This document shows positions 8,533 through 16,033 of a stretch of DNA of 64,000 nucleotides, piece after piece. This DNA comes from an uncultured Draconibacterium sp. Lineage in GTDB: Bacteria > Bacteroidota > Bacteroidia > Bacteroidales > Prolixibacteraceae. The notes under the pieces are model-generated. The model was not told where the DNA came from. It saw only the letters and a list, made by a program, of their open reading frames with translations, and searched no databases. Numbering within the stretch: the first letter of the stretch is position 1; each line of letters opens with the position of its first letter. A program made the position numbers and the translations under genes. Location: contig NZ_OY781464.1 in NCBI RefSeq assembly GCF_963676735.1, positions 5,117,001 through 5,181,000 of the forward strand, given 5' to 3'.

Positions 8533-9569
8533 TTAATTTTTTTTGTCTGTATTGATTGTTTTCTTCAGCTGGAGCACATCGCGGCGAATTTCCGGCAGGT
8601 CTTTTAAAAGTACATAAGCACGCATGGCTGTTTTTATATCGATAGCCGGTGAACCAAGTAAAGTTTGATTGCTTTTTAAATTTGATACAACTCCTGATTG
8701 TGCGCCAAGCGTTACATTGTCGCCAACAGTTATGTGTCCGCCTAATCCAACCTGTCCGCCAAACATGCAGTTTTTTCCAATTTTTGTCGATCCTGAAATA
8801 CCGGTTTGTGCAGCCATTACCGAGTTTTCTCCAACCTCAACGTTATGTGCTATTTGTATGAGGTTGTCGAGTTTAACGCCTTTTTTAATGATTGTCGATT
8901 CCATCGTTCCACAATCAATTGTGGTATTGGCGCCAATTTCCACATCGTCTTCTAAAACGGTATTACCAATCTGATGAATTTTTTTGAATGTTCCGTCTTC
9001 CTGTGGGGCAAAACCAAAACCATCAGACCCAATAACGGCACCTGAGTGAATAATGCAGCGATTGCCAATTACGCAGTCGTCGTATATTTTAGCACCCGGG
9101 TACAAAATGCAATCATCGCCAACAGTAACATTCTCACCCACATGAACCTGCGGGTAAATTTTAACATTGTTTCCAATTTTGGCATTTTTCCGATGTAAGC
9201 AAAGGCGCCAACATAAGCATCGTCGCCAACTGTTGCGGTTTCAGCAATAAAACTGGGTTGTTCAACTCCTTGTTTCATGCTGGCTTTGGCTTGTACATAA
9301 AGTTCGAGTAGCGAAGCAAACGCCTGATAGGCGTCGTCAACTTTTATTAAAGTGGCAGGAATTTCTTCTTTCGGAATAAAACTTTTATTTACCAGAACAA
9401 CCGAGGCTTTGGTTTTATAAATGTAATTCTCGTATTTTGGGTTGGCCAGAAAGGCTAGCGTACCCGGTTTCCCGTCTTCTATTTTCGAAACATTTGAAAC
9501 TTTTACATCTGCATTGCCAACTATTTCTCCGTTAAGAAAGGAGGCAATGTCTGTAGCTTTAAAATCCAT
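8533..9569 (-). pseudogene. lpxD: LpxD acyltransferase interrupted by a one-base frameshift
   Basis: UDP-3-O-acyl-glucosamine N-acyltransferase, the third step of lipid A synthesis. Two frames together give LpxD. The upstream frame (9569 down to about 9190) has the LpxD uridine-binding domain, MDFKATDIASFLNGEIVG to YVGAFAYIGK. The downstream frame (about 9187 down to 8533) has the hexapeptide helix with the catalytic His region LDNLIQIAHNVEVGENS and a C-terminal helix. The break is at the five-A run (minus strand) at 9185-9189: a sixth A would give IGKNAKIGNNVKIYPQ and an ORF of 345 codons, the normal size. The rest of both halves is intact, and the gene is needed for lipid A, so a base lost in sequencing or assembly is more likely than true decay. 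Confidence 0.9.
9185..9189 (-). other. Frameshift site in lpxD
   Basis: Homopolymer of five T on the plus strand (A on the coding strand). The protein reading switches from frame to frame exactly here. One more base restores an ORF whose length becomes a multiple of three (1037+1=1038). Confidence 0.85.
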
Positions 9570-9605
9570 TATCTGTTTTTTTGGCGATGCAAATATAGGT
9601 TTTAA

Positions 9606-10862
9606 CTAGTAAATGTCCAATTCTTTAGGATAACACACAAAATACTTCTTCACGGTTTTGCCCAGTGCAGAGAGATTTATGTCTGATGCATCGTTTATTT
9701 CTTTTACGGTTCCGTCTTTGTATAGTACAAGTATATTTTCTAAATTTTTATTGTAGGCATTGTTGGTAATCAGGCCTGTCATCAAAAAATACCTGGCCAT
9801 TTCCGGGTCGGCAATAATGTTTTTCTCAATCTGTTTAAGGTACTTTTGTTCTTTACTTGCCGAAAGGGGTTTGTCGTGCAGTTTAGTGCGCGGTAATTTT
9901 CGGTTGGTAATACTTTCCGATAATTTGGAGAGTACCGGGTCGCTATGGTTTTGCCATTCTTTTATGGATATCAGAATGTCGTTGTCATCAAGCAAAGTGT
10001 ACCAGCCTAATACGCCTTTCCCATTTATTTGAATATTGTTTTGAAAATCTTTTGGAGTAAAGGTATTGGTAAGGAAAATATTTAAAGTGGGCGTTACAAA
10101 AAGCGACTCTCCTTTAATCAGGAGATCTTTGGCGCGTTTTAAAACATTAATAAGCAGAAACTCGGCGGCAACAACTGTTTTATGCAAATACACCTGCCAG
10201 TACATTAGACGACGCGAAATCAGAAATTTTTCAATTGAATAAATTCCTTTTACGTCAACTACCAGCTGGTCGTTATGTACGTTCAGCATTTTAATAATCC
10301 GGTCGGTACCAATGGTGCCCTCAACTACCCCGGTAAAAAAACTGTCGCGGCTCAGGTAGTCAAGTCTGTCCATGTCGAGTTGGCTTGCAACCAGTTGGTG
10401 CAGGAAGTGTTTTTTGTAAGTGTTGGTAAAAATGCGAATGGCCAGATCGAGCCGGCCATTAAATTCATTATTCAGCTCTTGCATTATCATCACTGATATT
10501 TCTTCGTGCGAAATATTTACCAGTGTATTTTCAAGAACATGAGAAAAAGGCGCATGACCAATATCGTGAAGCAAAATAGCAATGGTAACGGCTTCTGCTT
10601 CATCATCGCTTATCTGATGCCCTTTTAAACGCAAAACCGAAATGGCCTGGCGCATTAAATATACCGTGCCAATGGCATGCTCAAAACGAGTGTGGTTGGC
10701 ACCGGGAAAAACAAGGTATGACAGGCCCAGCTGTTTAATTTGCCGTAAGCGTTGAAATACGGGATGCTCCAATAAATCAAATATAATTTCAGACTGAAGG
10801 TTGATAAAGCCCAGAACCGGGTCGTTAATTATTTTCTTTTTATTTAATTGAATTTGTTGCAC
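9606..10862 (-). CDS. HD-domain phosphohydrolase (dGTPase/SAMHD1-like)
   Basis: A 418-residue metal-dependent HD protein. The HD signature is spread over RFEHAIGTVYLMRQ (first His, near residue 60) and AILLHDIGHAPFSHVLE (the HD pair, near 98), followed by QLDMDRLDYLSRDSFFTG near 165, the pattern seen in YwfO/SAMHD1-type nucleotide hydrolases. The substrate cannot be read from sequence. A GTG start at 10862 is used, as no other start lies before the conserved core. It precedes lpxD by 36 bases, a frequent Bacteroidota arrangement, and is divergent from rimP. Confidence 0.85.
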   Translation of the reverse strand: MQQIQLNKKKIINDPVLGFINLQSEIIFDLLEHPVFQRLRQIKQLGLSYLVFPGANHTRFEHAIGTVYLMRQAISVLRLKGHQISDDEAEAVTIAILLHDIGHAPFSHVLENTLVNISHEEISVMIMQELNNEFNGRLDLAIRIFTNTYKKHFLHQLVASQLDMDRLDYLSRDSFFTGVVEGTIGTDRIIKMLNVHNDQLVVDVKGIYSIEKFLISRRLMYWQVYLHKTVVAAEFLLINVLKRAKDLLIKGESLFVTPTLNIFLTNTFTPKDFQNNIQINGKGVLGWYTLLDDNDILISIKEWQNHSDPVLSKLSESITNRKLPRTKLHDKPLSASKEQKYLKQIEKNIIADPEMARYFLMTGLITNNAYNKNLENILVLYKDGTVKEINDASDINLSALGKTVKKYFVCYPKELDIY

Positions 10863-10919
10863 CTGTCTGCCTATTCGGTAGTTTAAAATTAAAAAACTTT
10901 CTTTAATGCAAAAGACAAT

Positions 10920-10940
10920 GTTTTATTTTTGAAATAAAAC
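10920..10940. repeat. 21-bp palindrome in the HD/rimP divergent region
   Basis: GTTTTATTT (10920-10928), TTG, and AAATAAAAC (10932-10940) form an exact inverted repeat. It lies 58 bases upstream of the HD gene and about 190 upstream of rimP. The plus strand also contains TATTTTTG, a -7 look-alike, inside it. It could be an operator or a cruciform; A+T richness makes chance possible. Confidence 0.4.
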
Positions 10941-11030
10941 GAACTGTGGAATAAAAAATAAATTGTTATGCACAGAAAACGGTTAATGATTTTTTAGTTT
11001 AAAATCAGAGCCTTAAGATAGGTGTCGGAA

Positions 11031-11062
11031 TTTGTTAATGTTGTTTTATATTACTATTTTTG
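11031..11062 (+). promoter_or_regulatory. Promoter for rimP-nusA-infB (TTTG-N20-TATTTTTG)
   Basis: TTTG at 11031-11034 and TATTTTTG at 11055-11062 are separated by exactly 20 bases, a full match to the Bacteroidota vegetative consensus. Transcription would start near 11069, giving a leader of about 60 bases. Confidence 0.8.
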
Positions 11063-11091
11063 CCGAGAATTTTCTAAAAAACGAAGTTTTT

Positions 11092-11110
11092 AGGGGACCG
11101 ATGGTTCCCT
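11092..11110 (+). promoter_or_regulatory. Leader hairpin before rimP
   Basis: AGGGGACC (11092-11099), loop GAT and GGTTCCCT (11103-11110) pair over eight positions with one G-U. A short T stretch follows, then the rimP ATG 20 bases on. It could be a weak attenuator or a translation-control stem; the U-run is too poor for a strong terminator. Confidence 0.45.
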
Positions 11111-11130
11111 ATTTTGTTACATAAGGCAAA

Positions 11131-11595
11131 ATGATAGATAAACAAAAGATATTGGAATTGGTGAATGAACGTCTTGATGATCAGATGTTTATTGTTGATA
11201 TAACCGTGAGCGCCGGCAACGATATTAATGTTTATATTGATGGTTATAATGGAGTAACCATTGAACAGTGTATTTCTGTTAGCCGAAATGTGGAGCATAA
11301 TCTCGATAGAGACGAGGAGGATTTTTCGTTGCAGGTTTCTTCTCCTGGGTTAACAGAACGTTTTAAAGTAAAGCAACAGTACGAAAAATACACCGGAAAA
11401 GAAATTGAGGTAGTAACTTTGGAAAACCAAAAACTGGAAGGTGTACTTTTAGAAAATAGTGAAGAAGGAATTGTGCTTGAAACCTCGAAACGAGAAAAAG
11501 TGGAGGGGCATAAGAAAAAGCAATTGGTGGTAAAAAAACATAATTTAAAATACGACGAAATAAAAAGTGCGAAAGCGGTTATTTCATTTAAATAA
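11131..11595 (+). CDS. rimP: RimP, 30S ribosome maturation factor
   Basis: A 154-residue cytoplasmic factor needed for late assembly of the 30S subunit. The N-terminal alpha/beta domain has MFIVDITVSAGNDINVYID, followed by the conserved SRNVEHNLDRDEEDFSLQVSSPG region written here in part, and a C-terminal SH3-like domain with KYTGKEIEVVTLENQKLEG. It heads the conserved rimP-nusA-infB order, with nusA 11 bases downstream, which fixes the identity. Confidence 0.95.
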   Translation: MIDKQKILELVNERLDDQMFIVDITVSAGNDINVYIDGYNGVTIEQCISVSRNVEHNLDRDEEDFSLQVSSPGLTERFKVKQQYEKYTGKEIEVVTLENQKLEGVLLENSEEGIVLETSKREKVEGHKKKQLVVKKHNLKYDEIKSAKAVISFK

Positions 11596-11606
11596 AGTAA
11601 CGCAAG

Positions 11607-12842
11607 ATGGAAAATATTAACCTGATAGATACTTTTGCCGAATTTAAGGAGCTAAAAAACATTGACAGGGTTACAATGATGAGTGTGCTGGAGGAAGTAT
11701 TCCGCAGCGTACTTATCCGTCAGTACGGAACGGACGAGAACTTTGATGTTATTATCAATATTGATAAAGGCGACTTTGAAATTTGGAGAAACCGCGAGGT
11801 AGTTGCCGATGATGAGCTGGAAGATCCGAATTTGCAGATTACATTAAGCGATGCCTTAAAAATTGACGAAGATTACGAAGTAGGTGAAGAAGTTACCGAC
11901 GAGGTTAAACTGGCCGATTTCGGTCGTCGTGCAATTTTAAATTTGCGCCAAAATCTGGCCAGCAAAATATTAGAGCTGGAGAAAGATCATATTTACGGAA
12001 AATACAAAAATAAGATTGGCGACATTGTTACCGGTGAAGTATACCAGGTTTGGAAAAAGGAAATTCTTATTCTTGATGATGAGAGTAACGAATTGATTCT
12101 TCCAAAATCAGAACAAATACCTTCTGATTATTTCCGAAAAGGCGATAACGTTAGAGCTATTGTTTACAAAGTTGAATTACGAAATAATAATCCACTGATT
12201 ATATTATCGCGTACAGCACCGGCTTTCCTTGAGCGACTGTTTGAGCTGGAAATTCCCGAAATTTTTGATGGACTGATTACCATTAAAAAAATTGTACGCG
12301 TACCCGGTGAACGCGCAAAAGTTGCTGTTGAATCATACGACGAGCGAATTGACCCGGTAGGAGCATGTGTTGGTATGAAAGGTTCGCGAATTCATGGTAT
12401 TGTGCGTGAGTTACGTAATGAAAATATCGATGTAATTAATTACTCGGCAAACCTTCAGCTGTTTATTAAACGTGCATTAAATCCGGCAAAAATTAATTCA
12501 ATTAAAATAATTGAAGAAAGTAAAAAAGCAGAGGTGTACTTAAAACCGGAAGAGGTATCGCTAGCCATTGGTAAGGGAGGACTAAATATCCGCCTGGCAA
12601 GTCAGCTTACAGGCTACGAGATTGACGTATACCGAGAGATGGAAGAAGACGATGAGGATGTAAACCTTGATGAGTTTGCAGATGAAATTGAAGGATGGGT
12701 AATTGATGCCTTAAAAGGAATCGGATGCGATACCGCCAAAAATGTATTGAATATCCCTCGATCTGAATTGATTAAAAGAACTGACCTCGAAGAAGAAACC
12801 ATCGATGACGTTCTGAAAATCCTTAGTGCAGAGTTTGAATAA
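11607..12842 (+). CDS. nusA: Transcription factor NusA
   Basis: RNA polymerase elongation and termination factor. The domains in order are an N-terminal polymerase-binding domain (1 to about 125), an S1 domain near 133-200 (GDIVTGEVYQVWKKEILIL), and two KH domains (VGACVGMKGSRIHGIVREL near 252 and LAIGKGGLNIRLASQLTG near 318). A short helix-hairpin-helix-like tail with clustered acidic residues runs from about 345. The length of 411 is normal for the phylum, without the long acidic repeats of E. coli NusA. It lies in rimP-nusA-infB. Confidence 0.97.
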   Translation: MENINLIDTFAEFKELKNIDRVTMMSVLEEVFRSVLIRQYGTDENFDVIINIDKGDFEIWRNREVVADDELEDPNLQITLSDALKIDEDYEVGEEVTDEVKLADFGRRAILNLRQNLASKILELEKDHIYGKYKNKIGDIVTGEVYQVWKKEILILDDESNELILPKSEQIPSDYFRKGDNVRAIVYKVELRNNNPLIILSRTAPAFLERLFELEIPEIFDGLITIKKIVRVPGERAKVAVESYDERIDPVGACVGMKGSRIHGIVRELRNENIDVINYSANLQLFIKRALNPAKINSIKIIEESKKAEVYLKPEEVSLAIGKGGLNIRLASQLTGYEIDVYREMEEDDEDVNLDEFADEIEGWVIDALKGIGCDTAKNVLNIPRSELIKRTDLEEETIDDVLKILSAEFE

Positions 12843-12904
12843 GTTTCTTATTGGAAAATAGAGAATTTATTCATAGAAATTTAGAAAAGTAAACAAGAAA
12901 TTAT

Positions 12905-15883
12905 ATGGTAGCAGGCAAAACAACACGACTTAGTAAATTGGCAAGGCAATTCAATGTAGGTATTCATACCATTGTTGAATTCTTGCACAAAAAAGGGTAT
13001 GATATTGATTCAAATCCGAATACTAAAGTTACGCAAGATGCCGTGCAACTTCTTGAAATGGAATATAAGACAGATATTACCATCAAGAAAGAGTCGGAAA
13101 AAATGAACCTCAAAAGTCAGCGTCCCAGAAAAGAAGTAATTTCGATGGACAAAGAGGAGGCTGAGCCCGTAAAAGAAGAACCCAAGACGGAGCCTGTTGC
13201 TAAAAAAGAGGTAGAAAAAGAACCAGAGGAGGAGGTAATCTCAAAGCCAGAAGTAAAAGTTACGGTTCTTGATAAAATTGATTTAGACCAGATCAATAAA
13301 CCGAAAAAGAAGCCGGAGCAACCAAAAGAAGATAAACCGGCAGCCGAAAAGAAAGAAGAGAAAAAAGAGGCCCCTAAATCGGTTGAAGAAAAGCCGGTAA
13401 AAGCTGAAGCTCCCGTAAAAGAAGAAGTAAAGCCTGAGAAAAAGGTTGAAAAAATAAAAGAAGAAACTGCTCCTAAAGTTGAAAAGGAAGTTGAAAAAAC
13501 TCCCGAAGCAGTTGAAGAAAAACCAAAAGATAAAGTATTGGAAACTGAAGTTCCAAAGGTTGATGAGGTAAAAGTTGTGGGGAAAATTGATTTGAGTAAC
13601 ATGAATCAAAAAACCCGGCCTGCCAAAAAAACCAAGGAAGAGCGTGAAAAAGAGCGCAAGGAAAGACAAAAACAAAGAAACGCTGAGCGTCAGGCAAAAG
13701 ATAATCAATCGCAGCAAAAAACAGGTGGCGATGATGTTATAAAAGCAAGAGCGAACAGGCTTAGTGGCCCAACTGTATTAGGAAAAATTGATTTGCCTGA
13801 GAAAAAGCAAGAAAGCGGCGGCGACCAAAGCAACCGAAAAAAACGTAGAAAACGTATTGCTAAAGACACCGGAAAAGTTAGTGTTGACAGACAACAACAA
13901 CAAGGCGATCGTCCACGTGGTAAATTCCAGGCCAATAAACAACAAGCCGGTAAGAAAAAACGCCCGCTCAAAAAGGAGATTAACGAGGAGGATGTACAAA
14001 AGCAAATAAAAGATACGCTTGCACGCCTTACCACAAAAGGAAAGTCGAAAAAAGGTGCCAAGCACCGACGCGATAAACGTGCAGCTGCCAATGAAAAGAT
14101 GCAGGCAGATATGGAACAGCAAATGCTGGACCAGAATGTATTGAAAGTAACCGAATTTGTTACTGTAGCTGAATTGGCAACCATGATGAGTGTTGGTGTA
14201 AACGAAATTATATCGTCGTGTATGTCGCTCGGATTGTTTGTGTCGATCAATCAGCGTCTTGATGCAGAAACACTTTCGGTAGTTGCCGAAGAATTTGGCT
14301 ACAAAGTAGAATTTGTAAGTGTTGAGATTCAGGAAGCTATTGAGGAAGAAGAGGATAGCCCGGAAGATTTGAAGCCACGTCCGCCAATTGTAACGGTAAT
14401 GGGGCATGTCGACCATGGTAAAACTTCGTTACTCGACTACATCCGGAATACCAACGTAATTGCCGGTGAGGCCGGAGGTATTACCCAGCATATTGGTGCT
14501 TACCATGTTAGTCTCGAAGACGGAAGAGATATCACTTTTCTTGATACACCGGGGCACGAAGCATTTACCGCAATGCGTGCACGTGGTGCACAGGTAACCG
14601 ATATTGCAATTATTATTGTTGCTGCCGACGATAACGTGATGCCTCAAACCATTGAGGCAATTAACCACGCAGCCGCTGCAGGAGTACCTATTGTTTTTGC
14701 AATAAATAAAATTGATAAACCGGGAGCCAATCCCGAAAAGATAAAAGAAGAACTGGCCAATATGAATTACCTGGTTGAAGAGTGGGGGGGTAAATACCAG
14801 TCGCACGATATTTCAGCCAAAAATGGTATTGGTATCGAAGATCTTCTTGAAAAAGTTTTGCTCGAGGCTGAAATGCTTGAGCTGAAGGCCAATGCTGATA
14901 AAAAAGCACAAGGAACAATTATCGAATCGGAGCTTGACCGTGGTAGAGGTTATGTTTCTACCCTGTTGGTTGAAAGCGGATCGCTTCGTGTTGGAGATAT
15001 TATTATTGCCGGTCAGTATTACGGCCACGTTAAAGCAATGTTTAACGAGCGTAACCAGAAAGTTGATGCTGTTGGCCCGGCACAGCCAGCCATTATCCTT
15101 GGATTAAATGGTGCTCCACAGGCAGGCGATAAGTTTAATGTGATGGAAAGTGAGCGCGAAGCTCGTAACATTACCAATAAGCGTGAACAGCTCGCCCGCG
15201 AACAGGGATTACGTACACAAAAGCACATTACACTTGACGAGATTGGTCGTCGTATCGCCATTGGTAACTTCCAGGAACTGAACCTGATTGTGAAAGGTGA
15301 TGTGGACGGATCAATCGAAGCGCTGTCTGATTCGTTGATTAAACTGTCTACCGAAGAAATCCAAATCAATATCATTCACAAGGGGGTGGGTCAAATATCA
15401 GAATCCGATATTCAACTTGCTGCTGCATCAGAGGCTATTGTGGTTGGGTTCCAGGTTAGGCCATCGTTAAATGCCCGTAAACTGGCAGAACGCGAACAAA
15501 TTGATATTCGTTTGTATTCGATAATTTACGATGCTATTAACGAAATAAAAGCCGCAATGGAAGGTATGCTTTCTCCGGATATTAAGGAGGAAATTACCGG
15601 AACGGTTGAGGTGCTGGAAACATTTAAGATTACGAAAGTGGGAACAGTTGCCGGTTGTATTGTACGCGATGGTAAGGTTGCCCGTAACTCAAAAGTTCGT
15701 GTAATTCGCGATGGAATTGTTATTTATTCCGGATTATTAGGTTCGCTGAAACGTTTTAAAGAAGACGTAAAAGAAGTGAAGAACGGGTATGAATGTGGTT
15801 TGAACGTCGAGAATTTTAACGACATAAAAGTTGGCGACCACGTGGAAGCTTACCACGAAGTTGAAGTTGCCAAAACTTTGTAA
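12905..15883 (+). CDS. infB: Translation initiation factor IF-2
   Basis: GTPase that places initiator tRNA on the 30S subunit. An IF2_N module is at 1-60 (TTRLSKLARQFNVGIHTIVEF). Residues about 70-400 are a low-complexity Lys/Glu/Pro linker rich in KEE, KPE and KKR runs. A second IF2_N-like module follows (VTEFVTVAELATMMSVG, near 415). The GTPase starts near 500: G1 GHVDHGKTS, G3 DTPGHEAF, G4 INKIDKPGAN. Domains II to IV follow to the end. The repetitive linker produces several long antisense ORFs, which I treat as shadows. The start is MVAGKTTRLSKLA. Confidence 0.97.
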   Translation: MVAGKTTRLSKLARQFNVGIHTIVEFLHKKGYDIDSNPNTKVTQDAVQLLEMEYKTDITIKKESEKMNLKSQRPRKEVISMDKEEAEPVKEEPKTEPVAKKEVEKEPEEEVISKPEVKVTVLDKIDLDQINKPKKKPEQPKEDKPAAEKKEEKKEAPKSVEEKPVKAEAPVKEEVKPEKKVEKIKEETAPKVEKEVEKTPEAVEEKPKDKVLETEVPKVDEVKVVGKIDLSNMNQKTRPAKKTKEEREKERKERQKQRNAERQAKDNQSQQKTGGDDVIKARANRLSGPTVLGKIDLPEKKQESGGDQSNRKKRRKRIAKDTGKVSVDRQQQQGDRPRGKFQANKQQAGKKKRPLKKEINEEDVQKQIKDTLARLTTKGKSKKGAKHRRDKRAAANEKMQADMEQQMLDQNVLKVTEFVTVAELATMMSVGVNEIISSCMSLGLFVSINQRLDAETLSVVAEEFGYKVEFVSVEIQEAIEEEEDSPEDLKPRPPIVTVMGHVDHGKTSLLDYIRNTNVIAGEAGGITQHIGAYHVSLEDGRDITFLDTPGHEAFTAMRARGAQVTDIAIIIVAADDNVMPQTIEAINHAAAAGVPIVFAINKIDKPGANPEKIKEELANMNYLVEEWGGKYQSHDISAKNGIGIEDLLEKVLLEAEMLELKANADKKAQGTIIESELDRGRGYVSTLLVESGSLRVGDIIIAGQYYGHVKAMFNERNQKVDAVGPAQPAIILGLNGAPQAGDKFNVMESEREARNITNKREQLAREQGLRTQKHITLDEIGRRIAIGNFQELNLIVKGDVDGSIEALSDSLIKLSTEEIQINIIHKGVGQISESDIQLAAASEAIVVGFQVRPSLNARKLAEREQIDIRLYSIIYDAINEIKAAMEGMLSPDIKEEITGTVEVLETFKITKVGTVAGCIVRDGKVARNSKVRVIRDGIVIYSGLLGSLKRFKEDVKEVKNGYECGLNVENFNDIKVGDHVEAYHEVEVAKTL

Positions 15884-15907
15884 AATCCGATTGAAATGAA
15901 ATAGTAA

Positions 15908-15934
15908 GGGGCCAGGTTTTTCCTGGCCTTTTTT
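15908..15934 (+). terminator. Terminator after infB
   Basis: GGCCAGG (15910-15916), loop of five T, CCTGGCC (15922-15928), then six T. A GC-rich seven-pair stem with a U-run 25 bases after the infB stop closes the rimP-nusA-infB operon. Confidence 0.93.
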
Positions 15935-16033
15935 GTTACCCTTAAATTATTAACAATCAATATTTAATTTCATAAACGAAAAAGAAGGTTTGAAGCGTTA
16001 GCTTATTATTACTTTTGACAAAAAGAATAAAAA

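Noticed and set aside
13117..14416. Several long antisense ORFs opposite infB
   Set aside because: They lie opposite the Lys/Glu/Pro-rich linker of IF-2, whose codon bias removes stops from the other strand. Their products are low-complexity Ser/Phe-rich, and no promoter or known domain supports them.
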